This document shows, piece by piece, positions 38,001 through 50,000 of a stretch of DNA of 64,000 bases (position 1 is its first letter; each line of letters opens with the position of its first letter). The translations under genes and the position numbers were made by a program. The notes under the pieces are model-generated. The model saw only the letters and a program-made list of their open reading frames with translations, ran no database searches and was not told the origin of the DNA. The stretch is from contig JAKZAP010000007.1 of the NCBI GenBank assembly GCA_023053575.1, positions 24,019,464 through 24,083,463 of the forward strand, in the 5' to 3' direction. The stretch comes from Branchinecta lynchi (taxonomy: Eukaryota > Arthropoda > Branchiopoda > Anostraca > Branchinectidae).

Positions 38001-41000
38001 TCTTGATCCCCAAGGGCCCATAACCATTTATGCCTCAAGGGCTTTGCTTACAAATAAATTCTTAGTCCCCTTAAAGTTTGCATCTTAACCGCGAATTTCA
38101 TGATCGCCAAGGGCCCATGATCGTTTGTGACTTAGGGGGTTTGCTTACAAATTCCTAGTATTTGATAGTGCAAAACGGATACGTCAGCTGAATTTTATTA
38201 GAGCTATATTTCGGCCGTTCTTGGCAAGGTTTTCCCACAAGCTGGTTTTTCCAACTTGAGTGGTTTTGAGCCTGAAGAGGACCCTTGCCAAGAAGGGCCG
38301 AAATTTAGCTCTAATAAAATTCAGCTGGCGAATCCGGTTTGCACTATCAAATATGATTCGCAGTCCGCTTGGGCTGAAGGTATATTTATAAATTCCTAGT
38401 CCCCGCTAAGCGTGCATCATAACTGCAAAGTGTAAGGTAAGGTACAATTTTAATGGGAAATATAAATAAACCTGGTGTTTCTCAAAAGCCTTAGACATGC
38501 CAGTGGCATAAAAAACGACGCTTCACTAATTCTGATGGGTTTGTAAAAATTATTAATACAATTCTAGCCTAAGGCAAGAACCAAAGTAAGCAAATACTAT
38601 TGACCAAACGATAGATTTTCATTATCCCCAAGTGCCTATGATCGTTTTTGCCTTAAGGATTTTGCTTAGAAAATTTCTAGTCTCCTTAAAGTACTCATCT
38701 TAATCGCAAAGTACAAATATACTTTGACCAAATGATACGTTTTGATTATCCTCAAGGGATCATTTGTGCCTCAAGGGTTTTTCTTACAGGGGAATTCCTA
38801 GTCTCCTCAAAGTGCGCATCATCACCGCAAAGTGCAAAAGAAACTTTCGACTAATCGATACTTTTTCATGATCCTCAAGCGCTTATGATCATTTGTGCCT
38901 CTGGGGTTTTGCTTACAAAGGATTACAGTAAACCCAACATTCGTCCTCTGACACAACTTTGCAAGTGCCATATGAGCTTGTAGCTCTTGTTGTATGTTTT
39001 ATATTGAGTCTGGACATGGGGATGTGTGCCTTGTGGGATCACTGTTCTTATTGCCGGTTTCTTCTGGTTTGTGAACTGTGTACACAAGCCCCTCTGTAGC
39101 TCAGTGGCGGAGCAGTCGCCTAGAAAGCGGAAGGTCCTGGGTTCAAATCCCGGCTGAGGAGCACTTTTGTACTAATATGTAAATGCTATTTTCTTCCTTC
39201 TAGATGCTGAATACAGGAGTCACCTCGACTCGACCAGTGCTTGGAGCGACGCGCAACGGGCAGCAAAAGAAAATTCCTTGAAGTTGGGTGACAACGGACG
39301 AGCATACGCAGTGCGATCTTGCGTCCTGGACAAGGAGTTAGGGAAAGCCGTGTGGATGCCAGTAGATGACTCGCTTTGTAAGACGAATTTCACTGAAAGT
39401 ATTCGGGTAAGTCTGAAATCTCTGAAAGCACACAAGACCGCGTAAAACCACGAAAGGTATCATCAGATTCAAATCTGTTCTCTAAAGAGGAGGGTCTGGT
39501 GCCGTATTAAAGCAGTTTCAGCTCGTCTGAAATGATAATAATGACCAGGGGCGTCACTATGGGAGGGGGACTCCCCCCCCCAAAGGTCTTGAGAAAGTAC
39601 TTTCGTCGGGCGAAGCCCGTTGTTGTTGTTTGTCGGCGTGGATCGCCGCAATCACAAAAGAAATAGAATTTTGTTTGCTTTTGTCAAGCGTTGGTCTACT
39701 CGTCGGCACATCGAGTTCTTTTTATACGCAAGAAATAAAATCCTGCAAAGTGCAAACAGTTTTCCGGCAAAACACAGATGAAATCTAATTCTTCATGCTT
39801 TTTGTTGGGCCTTGGTAGTCTCTACGGCTTATCGGGTTCTTTTTATACATACGGAATACAGAAGAAATAAAACTTCTATGCTTCTGTCGGGCGTAGTCGA
39901 CTCGTTGGCACCTCGGGCTCTTTTCATACGCAAGAAATAAAATCCTGCAAGTATTTATCGCGCAGAACACAGAAGAAATCGAATTCTGCATCCTTTTGTC
40001 GGTACTCGGTATTATCGTCGGCACATCGGGTTCGTTTTGTAGATAAGGAATAGAGAAGAAATCATATTTTGTACGCTTTTGTTGGGCGTCGGTCGACTCG
40101 TCGGCACATCCAGTTCTGTTTATACGTAAGAAATCAAATTCTAAAAACTTTGTCGGGCACACCCGGGAAGTTCAAGTCTCGTCGGCACAACGGGTTATTT
40201 TTACCCGTCAGAAATCAACTTCTGTACAGTCCAGTCGGGCAAAACACAGAAGAAATCACAGGCTGTTAGTTTTTTTTAGGGCGTCGTAATTCTCGTCGGC
40301 ACATCGGGTTGTTTTTACAAAATTAAATTCTATAAACTTTTATCCGGCGCATCCCGAAAGTTCTAAGTTTCGTAGGCACATCGGCTTCTGTTACTTTACA
40401 GTCTTGTCGGTAAAACACAGGAGAAATCGAATTCTGAACGCTTTTGTCGGGCGTCGGTATTCTTTCAACACATCGGGTTCGTTTTATACGTAAGAAATCA
40501 AATTCTGCAAAGATTTGTCGGACGCAAATTTTCACTGAAAAAATACAGATTAAAATAAAATTCGCATGCGGCGCTTAGTTCAGCTTATTCTGGGTACAAT
40601 CGTAGTAAACTTCGCTTTTTAGCTAAAGTTGGAACGAAAAGGCGAATGTGTGAATATAAATATACGAATTTGCATTAAAGGAACAATCTCAACTGATTAG
40701 TTGCACGAAATTTCGTCTGCGGCGCATTTTGTAGTACTCTCTATTTGGAAGATCGGTGTTAAATTTAATTGGCGTTTTAGGATTAACATTCTTGGGGGTT
40801 TGAAACACGTTAAAAGCTAGAACTTGTATGGTACGTATAGCAAAATGTTTCCGGAAGAAAGGCAGATTAAACAAATTTCGCCTGCGGCGCTTACTTTAAC
40901 TTGTTCTGGGTACAGTCGTTGGAAGCTTCATTTCTTAGCGGAAGCTGAAAAGAAATGCCGAATATGTGAACTTTTATAGACAAAATTACATTAAAGGAAT

Positions 41001-44000
41001 AATCTCAACTGATATTGCATTACAATCAGTTGTACACAAAATTTACTAGAAAAACGTTTCCGGAAAAAAGGTTGATATAAAAATTTTTGCCTGCGCCGCT
41101 TACTTTAATTTGTTCTGGGTACAGTCGTTGGAAACGTCGCGTTTTAGCGAAAGTTGAAACTAAAAGCCGAATATGTGAAATTTAATATACTAAATTACAT
41201 AAATGGGAATATTCTAAACTAAAGCATTGCAGATAGTTTCACACCGGTTCTATTCTACGCTGGCGGCAACGGCGTGTTTTGTGGGCAAATTTGGAAAGCA
41301 TTGCAGTTAGTTTTACACCGGTTCTATTCTATGCTGGTGTTCGCGGCAACGGCGTGTTTTGTGGGCGAATTGTTTAGTCCGTCGACACAAACCGGAAATC
41401 CCCCCCCCCCCCCCTAAAGGTAAAAGGCCAGTGACGCCCCTAATAACGACAACTCAGACATGCGTCAATAACTCTTGAGGAGCCCCATGATGAACCGATA
41501 GTTATTGGTTGTGTTTATATGAAGCATCGGAAGTCGGAGACGCTCACTAATTATCCGAAGTTTAAGAATTTGTTTGGATTATAATTTTATTTTAAGCTAG
41601 GTCTACCCGCAGAAATATTACAGATGTGGTTCCAACTCCGGGCGAACTGTCTCCCATTACGAAGTAGGAAAAAGGTTTTTGAAAAGAATAGGTCTTTGCC
41701 AGTGGCTGAGTGTGCTTGCCGATTTTGTGGTGAGGTAGAAGAGAGTTTATGCCATCTGCTGACAGATTGTCCGGGGGTGAAGGAAATTAGAGATAGTTTT
41801 TTTGGTGGGGTGCCCATACTATTTCCTGGTATTATGAAGTCGACGAATCGTCAGGTAATTCGGTCGGTATGTAAATATTTTAAGTGTATACTGGAAGTTT
41901 AGATCGGAGGTAATTTGGCGAATGCTAGAAGGGTAAAAAGAAGTGACCTTATTGTATGTAATTTTGAAGGTCAATTTTGTTAGTTAAGTGCGATAATGAA
42001 TACTGTTTTATGGCACTTTGTTGGCTTTAATAAATTATTATAAATTATTATTAGCAGCAACTTCATAACTGAAAATATCGACTAAAAAAAGAACAAACAC
42101 CATGGTTATCTGAAAGCGGGAAGAGCAAATGAAAGAATAACAACTAACAAGGCTGTGCCAATATTCTATATGACGAAGTCCACAACACGCCAGTGATCCT
42201 CAGGAAGAACGAGAAAACGTCTCACTAGCGACTCAAACTCAACAACTGAAATCCTGTTTTAAACGATCACGGCGATCTTCGAGAGCATCTATGGTACCCG
42301 AGGTCATGCCGCTTTTGGCTCTTCCGCGAACCCGGCGATTTTGCATCGGCAAGGAGAGTTAGTTATCAAGAGTATAACTTACACAAAATTAAGAGGTCGT
42401 GTAGAAAATTCACACGTTTCCAGAAATGTACTTTGCTTTAGAAGCAATTCAGAGTTATTGCGCTTGGCCGTCGGAACACATTGCCCCCCCCCCCCCCCTC
42501 ATACACCCACACACCCCGGTCATCTCATAGTTCTCGTCTTAAATTTCAAATCGAATCCTCCAGGAGCCTAAGCGTCTTGTGGATGACTTCGAAGTGGCGG
42601 GAAGGCGGCTTTCCGGCCTACTCGGAAATCCGGCTGAAATGACATCACAGCAGTTCCGAGATGCAGCCAACCAAATTGAAAAGCTTGTTAGCTCAGCCGT
42701 CAGAAGCCCCCTGGTGAGTTAGTCAGAATTTAATTTTTTTAATTGCTTTGGTTTATCATCTCGAGTGACGGAGGCTGATTAGGAACGGCATATCGACGAA
42801 ATGTCCCCATGACAAAACGTGCCCATGACAAAACGTCCCCACTGCAAAACGTCCCCAAGCATAGATTTTTAAGTCCGCCTCGGTCATCAAGTGCATGATC
42901 GAGGTGAAACATCGAGATCGAGATGGGAACGTTCCTTATAAGCAGGAAAGATTGGAAATGGACCGGTTGCTTCATAAATGTACTGTTTCCAATTAAAATA
43001 TATAGTGTAATATGCCTTGCAATGGACTCGTCACTTATCAGTTTTAGGTCGTTTGAAGCAGCATGGACAATCTGAGGAGCACCAGTATGCTCATCAGAGA
43101 TAGGGGAAGTCCGCTGTGGCTCCAAGCGAGTCAGAATTCCAAAAATTTCGTAGTGCCGTTATGGTGGATAAAAACGACATTGGAAGCGAGAAACGAAAGC
43201 GGATGAAACGGTTAGTTAGGTAGAGAGATAAGTAAGTCTAGGTAAGACGGGTTTTATCTAATAAAATCCTTTAATAATAAATATCACCAAATTAAATATC
43301 GAACAAAAGCGAGATCAGTGAGTTGTATCGCAGCGTAAACTAACACATAAGTAAACCAGTTAAATAAAGGATAAAGCGAAAACTGACAAACTGCTTAATC
43401 TTTGCGCTTTCTTTAAGAAATGGCTATAGCCGGGAGCAGCACTTTGGTGTGTTCCTTCACTATCGGTTAAATGCTGAAGTAGCCAACCCATCGTGGTTTT
43501 CAAAATGTTATATTCCAAGAATACTTTTTGTCTGAACTGATGACGCAATCAGGAATCTCCCAGGCCTACCTATCCCGCAGCGATGAACAAAAAAAAACGA
43601 AAAACTGATTGTTTTCAAGAAAAATTGACTATATTCCCGACAAATGGCGGTGCTTCATCTGTCAGACAAACATTTGGGGGGGGGGGCTCCCCCAAAGGTG
43701 ACGCCCCTGGGTATGCCCCTAGCCCTCGTAACGTAACAGTGGGCTGTTACGTCAGTAACGCAAATTTTGTTGCGTTTGTAACGTGTTTTATTGGCTTCAG
43801 GTATGAAATAAAATTTTTGTTTTTTGTTTACTGGAGTAACCACTAAAATTGCTATTTACTCACGTTCTTACACTTTCTTAACTTGCTTGGACTCAGTTGT
43901 AGGCAAACGAGATACCACTTTTTCGTTACAAACGTAACATTATGGCCTACCGTGCAGCGCTGGTAAAATCTAATCCGTCAAGAATAGCGACTTCGAATAA

Positions 44001-47000
44001 ACTCAGTTTCGTTCAGGACTAGCGGGTCTTTAAGTATGGTAAGTTAAGAGGATTAGGGGTTATGCCTAGGTAGGTTCTCATAGCCTCAAAATGATCGTAA
44101 AATTTGGCAATCCTTGAAGCTGATCAGCTTAAGTTTTGGACAGCTGAAAAAATTAGAAAGGATGCTCCAATTTTGAAACTTGGAACAGATTCTTAAAGCC
44201 CAAGTTATGGTCTATAAGAAAAACCTAAAAACGTTCCACCAACTTTTATTTGAAAATTTATCCCTCGGTAAACCATCTCATGGAGTTGCCCCATAGTAAC
44301 ATCCAGTCTTGCTAATAGTACCATATAGTAGTATGCAGTAACACGGTAGCCTTGAAGTAGAAGCATGTAGTAGCATTGTTAGTACTGCGTGCAACTTTTT
44401 CGTACTACTTCATAGTACTATTTTGAGATAAATTTTTCATCGGATTTGACTGTCAAGATGATTGCGCAAGCGACAAAGAATTGCATGGGAGATAACCTCT
44501 GACACTCTCAACTACCTTGAAAACCCTGGGGGCAATCCGCTACTTAGTAGTTTTACTAGATAATTTACTGATCAGTGTAGCTAAAATTTTAAGCAGTGTA
44601 GCTTAAACTTCTGAATTTTATTCGGAACATATCTGTGTAAAACCGTCCAAGGATTTCTCTCTTAGAAAGGTAAAGCAACTTTTAGGCTTTTTGCAACCAA
44701 CAAATCTTTGTTTTTTATTCTTTTCGCCAAAAAATTCACTGCTTGGAAATTTTACTCGATAATTTACTTAGTAATCTAGTTCAAATTTTATTCACAAGAT
44801 ATTTGTGTGCAACCGTTCATGGATTTCTCTCATAAGAAATGAGAGCAACCTTTAGGCTTTATAAAACCAACAAATCTTGTTTTTTTCTTTCTTTTCGCAA
44901 ACAAAAATCGAAAGTGTTTTCTCTTACGAGTAGAAGTATTTCAACGCATCCTTGAAAACGCAGTATTTTTTGTTGCTTGTCGTACGATTTGTGCAAAACA
45001 CATATTTTCTCGCGAAGTCGCAGCAGCATCAACCCAGGAATGATCACCGACACTCAAGTTGTTAGTCGACACCAGAGCTCGGTACGACCGTAGAGTCATT
45101 TTTGGGATCCGATCAAACTTTCGGTCTTGTTGTTCGTCAGCAGTCTAATAATAATACAAAGCAAGAAAAAAGGCTTTCGCCTCTAAATAGCTCTAAGAAA
45201 TTGTGAGTAGTCGAACTGATCAGAGTTAAAAATCCCATCAACAATGCACTTGAAACTATTGATCGATTCAGCATTAACCGCATCTTCGATAAGGCTGTTC
45301 CAAGGATCAACAGTTCTGTTGCCAAAACCACACTTAAAAACGTCCTTGTGGAATCTTGATTTTTCAAGCTTGTACGCGTGCCCCCGATGATGACGGTTCA
45401 TGCTGAATCTTACTAAATCAGTCACTTCAAAATTTGAATATTTCAGTCAGTTCACATATCATAGTCAGTAGTCACATATGACTGCAAAGAACTGTAAACT
45501 GCGTTTTATTTGTCTATGACTAGGCCGTTAAGTAAGACAAGACGAGAGAAATTTGAGAATAAAATAAAACTCTGCTTCACCAGTTGGGTTTCCTTAGGTT
45601 GCCAACTCGATGCTCTCCTACGTCAGTCAGATGCTGGAAGCGGATGACGCCATCCTGGAGCAAGTCTCCGACTCTGCCGCCTCTGTGCTTCGGTCGCTCG
45701 AGAAATTGTCTAAAAACGCCGTTGTCTACCCTGGAAGCAGCTTCGCATTCCAAACCAAGAATTTGGTTATGGAAACGAAGGTTTTGGCGAAGAATTCGTC
45801 ACAGGTAAGTGCTGTTTTCTGAACAGACCCAATGCCGTCTTTTACTGTTGGTGGACCCTAGGCCATTCATGGGTTCTTTGTCGAGCCACACTGGTCACAT
45901 TTGATCATAATTTCGGTAACGTAAATGACGGTGCAACGTAGCTGGTCACACCTGGATCCAGGATCGTAATGAACAAGGCAACAAGGCTAGCAACCGTAGC
46001 CTGGTTTCTCAACAATTTACACCGGCCGCTTGGCCTCTCGTTCCCCTGGCCCCCCAGCACAGGCCTAATCGGCTTAAGGGTAAAGACGGCACTGAACAGA
46101 CCACACTGTCAGAAGTTCATAACAGATAACACGAGGATGTGCGGTTTCAACCGATAATGCGTAACAGATGACACTTCGGATGTTATCTGTTGTGTTTCAA
46201 AATGTTATGCATAAGAAGTCCTACCATCAGGAAGAACCGAAAAACCGCCAAAAAGTATCTGCCGACTTTTCCGACATCATGATGATCAGGAATAAAGTCA
46301 GTATATGCTTTTTTGGCTCTTCCTAACAAAGCTTGTTATGCATAACATTTTATGCATAACGTTTTCAAACACAATAACATCCGAACTGCTATCTGTTACA
46401 CTTTATCTGTTGAGACCTTCTGACAGTGCAGTCTTCCACAAGTCTGCATTTTGAGATAGCCCCTCCCTCGGCCCCTCCCAGAAGCTAAGTTTCTCCCGTC
46501 ACAGCCTAGAGAGAGGCAGGAGACTTTAATCGAGATGGACGCAGAGCGTGTTCCACCCTGTTTACCATAGTTACTACGCATGACGTCACTGATCCTGGTT
46601 TCTTTGCCTCAAGGCTGGAACGCGTTTTTCTATTTTCGGCAAAATATCGTGCCGGGGGCTGATTAGGCCAGTAATGTCACAGAGATCGTAGATACCACGC
46701 TAATTACGCTTCCGAAAATGGTAAGCAAATCAGTTGCTATAAGTTGCTAGTTCGAGAAGGTTGGAACGGTCGTCGAAGTAACTTTTGACGAAGTTGCAAC
46801 GAAAATAATAGCTAATAGTTACTATTGTTGGAACGGGTTGAACACTCTCATAGATTTTAATTGAGAGATGTTTTAGAGGGTTTAATTTTTATTTATTTAT
46901 TTAACTTTTTTGCCCCTGAACAACAAAGTGAAAAACAAGGAGTACATACAAAATAAGAAAAAACAAAATAAGAAAAAAATTGAACATGACACACATACCT

Positions 47001-50000
47001 AAATAAAACAAGAGCATCAACCCGTGTTGTCTAAATGGCGAAGAAGTCACCATAGACAGCACGGGTTAATGGTTACTCACACAAATTTGTAGCAGCTCGT
47101 CTTCGAGCTCTTTTTTCATATGGACCGAAAACTTTCGTACCAGATAGCTAATTTACAGCTTCGTAACAATCAAGTAAACACACACACACGTATAAATGAT
47201 TCCGTATTCACATGACTGTCCCTGCTTGTTTACTGGCGCCATCTGCATCCCTCGCTGACAACCGTTTACGTTTGACGACTTTCATGTTCCAATGAGAACA
47301 CATTAGGTCGACTAAAAAGAGGCAGGGAATAGTCTAGGGGGCACGCGTACTAAAAAGAGGCATGAAAACTAAAAGGACCATTTCAGGCTACAGCGCGAGG
47401 GGCAGGGACAATCTTCTAACTCTGACTTACTTGTCTACTTCTACTACTTGCTACTCTCTTTTTATTACTCGTGCCTCCTGTGCCATGTTGTGCCGTACCG
47501 TGCCTCTTTTTAGTCGATCCCGAACACAATCACGGTGCGCAATCTACACGCCTGCGAAAACTACATTATGGACGGGGTAATCATTGGCACAGCCGGACTC
47601 AGCCTCGGATAGATGGAGTAACGGGTGGTAAGAATTCTCTGGTACCCCCCCCCCCCCCCCTCCCGTACAAGCATCCGCTAAACCTGTGCTCTTTCTTCTA
47701 GCCGGAGAACGCTACATTCTCGCCGGCTTTTGCAACCCGCCCTAACAATCCGAGCGGACCGGAAACGAAGCTGGTAATTCCGGACGAACTTGTCAAACAC
47801 TTTCTCCAAGATGAAGGCTCAGCCAGACTTCAGTTCATGTCCTTCCGGACGGGAAAGCTTTTCAGGTAATTATTAATAAATAGTCACTAATTAGTAATGA
47901 TCAATGCAAAATATGGCAATTGGTTGTTCCGCTATTCATGAATAATCGATTTTCAAATAGTGGAATTTCCGTGGGATTTGTGGTACCTCTATGCGCTTGT
48001 ATTTTTGTTGTATGCCGTACGAGAAAGATTTGTAATTTTTTATGGCAATTGCCCTTCGGCAAAGTGATATAGCGATCGCAATTTCTGTCCGTCCGTCGGT
48101 CTGGCGGTCCATCTGGGTTTTGCTAGTTTGGGTACTTCCACATAAGCTAGGCCGATGAAACTTGGCAGGCATATCAGGGACCCCAAATGATTAAGTTGGA
48201 TATAGTCACTTCGCCGATACGAGCGTCGTGGGGGGAGTGGAGGGAGGGGGAATCCGGAATCTTGAGGTATTTATAACTTTTGAACGGGTGATTGCATCTT
48301 AATGAAACTTGATATTTAGAAAGACCTCGTGTCTCAGACGACCTACTTCAGATCCGAACCGGATCCGGTGACTTTGGGGGGAGCTGGAGGGGGAGCCGGA
48401 AATCTTGGGAAACGCTTAGAGTGGAGGGATCAGGATGAAACTTGGTGGGAAGAACAAGCACAAGTCCTAGACAGATAATTGACATAACCGGACCGGATTC
48501 GGACACAGCGGGGGGAGTTGGGGGGGGGGGGGAGATCTGGTGATCCAGCTAGTTCGGTACTTCATGATGTAAGAAGATCATGAAACTCGGTAGGAATGTG
48601 AGAGATCCGAATAAACTGGCTTGAGAATAGTCGTTTGCACGATTAGAACATCGTGGGGGGGGGGATGGGGAATCCGGAATCTAGCGGCATTTGTAACTTT
48701 TGAATGGGCTATTGGATTTGAAAGAAACTTGGTAAGTGGAAAGGACTATTGTCTCAGATGTTCCATGTCAAGTCCGGGCCGGATCCGATAATTGGGGGGG
48801 GGGGGGGGGGATGGAAGGGGCCACCGGAATTTTTATGAATAGTGTCGAGGGATCGAGATGGAATTTTGGTGGGAAGAACAAGCATAAGTATTAGATACGT
48901 TCTTGACGGAAACAGATCATGTCGGGGCTCTTTGGGGGGAGTTGGAGTGGATTTCCCGGAATTCTGGTGATCGCGATTCGTGAGATAGAATATTTCCAGA
49001 TGTACGAAGGACGATAAAACTAGGCATGCATATTAGTGACCCGACCAAATAGACTTAAGGACCCGACACAGGAAGCCTTAGGAAGATTTCCGGTCCTGGG
49101 TCCGATCATTTTTCGGGGAGTAGAGGGAGGGGGAATCAGGAAATTACTGATTTCCATAGGTTGCGAAAAAATGGTCCGACTCAAGTAAAGCTTTATGGGT
49201 GATAAGAACTGATGACCTAGATATGCAAAGCTTGTCTACGAACCCACGCGGCCATGGTTGGGGGAGTTGGAGGGGGTGGGGGTCCGGAAACTTTGTGACA
49301 TGCACAAAAACCAAACGGATGGGCAGAATGGAATGCAACTTGAACAGTACCAAGTTTATGCCGCCTAGATTTGTCATTTGGTGTCCGAACCGGATCCGGC
49401 CAAGGTAGGAGGAGGACGAAATGGGAACCGGAAATTTGCAGGTATGCTCCGATTCGAGTTAAACTTGATGGACAGGACGAAGAGATGTTCTGTGTCCGAG
49501 TCGTATTCGGCCACAGTAGGGGGGAGTCCCGAAAATGTTGTGGCTCGCAAACTTGGAAAATAGACAGGTTGTCTGCCTTAGACGACATAGTTTAGGGTCT
49601 GGTCCGGATTCGAGGACGGTAGGAGGGGTATCGGAATTCCTGGGAAAATGCTCAGATTCACTTTCTCGCTTCTCACACCACCTACTCGTAACAAGTGCCA
49701 TGTGAGCTCTTAGCTCTTGTTTTTGTTCTGGCACTAAGTAATCTTCATCAGTCTCACCACTGCGTACTGAAAAGCCGCGTTTATGTGAGATTAAAATTTC
49801 CCGTGAGAAGGCCGCAGGCATTCTGAATGTCACAGCTGGAGCAGATAGTGGAAACAACAAAAATCCCTTGCCGAATCCAAATAATTCAGTATGTATTCAA
49901 GTAAATGAAACAAAAATAAGTTGGCTTTTCAGTTAAACTTTAAGCTTTTAGCTTGTCGCCATTAATGCGTACGAAATGATGGGTTGTATTTATTCTGGGG

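Larger units (their letters stand above)
35968..38990 (+). mobile_element. Composite Helentron-like family B remnant
   Basis: Core blocks at 35968-36382 and 37633-37925 (GATGAAACTTAGCAGGCGTA, GAACAAGCACGAGCCCTAG, G-runs) and a family B 3' end at about 38950-38990 (GCAAGTGCCATATGAGCTTG then TAGCTCTTGT). The LINE at 36383-37632 and the array at 37.98-38.94 kb lie within. The 5' microsatellite end is missing. Whether the array was part of the original element is uncertain. Confidence 0.5.
35682..39203 (+). other. Intron between exons 6 and 7
   Basis: A 3,522-bp GT-AG intron. It is composed of a family B Helentron-like remnant, a LINE inserted in it, a tandem array with a foldback, and a tRNA-like sequence just before exon 7. 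Confidence 0.7.
39407..42563 (+). other. Intron between exons 7 and 8
   Basis: A 3,157-bp GT-AG intron, mostly one hAT-like element plus a LINE zinc-knuckle fragment. 42056-42563 has only a C-run (about 42484-42498) and no recognised feature. Confidence 0.7.
42714..45597 (+). other. Intron between exons 8 and 9
   Basis: A 2,884-bp GT-AG intron. A short tandem of CAAAACGTCCCCATGA-like units lies at 42795-42860. A hAT-like end (AAGGTGACGCCCCTGGG) lies near 43697. A repeat shared with 53.15-53.28 kb lies at 44280-44430, and roughly 200-bp units occur twice at 44550-44900. A family A 3' relic (about 45092-45131) and a LINE fragment follow. Confidence 0.6.
45805..47701 (+). other. Intron between exons 9 and 10
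   Basis: A 1,897-bp GT-AG intron with two MITEs. 46850-47701 has ATTT, ACAC and C-run low-complexity tracts and two copies of ACTAAAAAGAGGCA (47310 and 47350), with no gene. Confidence 0.7.

Noticed and set aside
39090..39161. Functional tRNA-Ser(AGA) gene
   Set aside because: Only five of seven acceptor pairs, no long variable arm as required for tRNA-Ser, and a related SINE-like copy exists at 16.35 kb.
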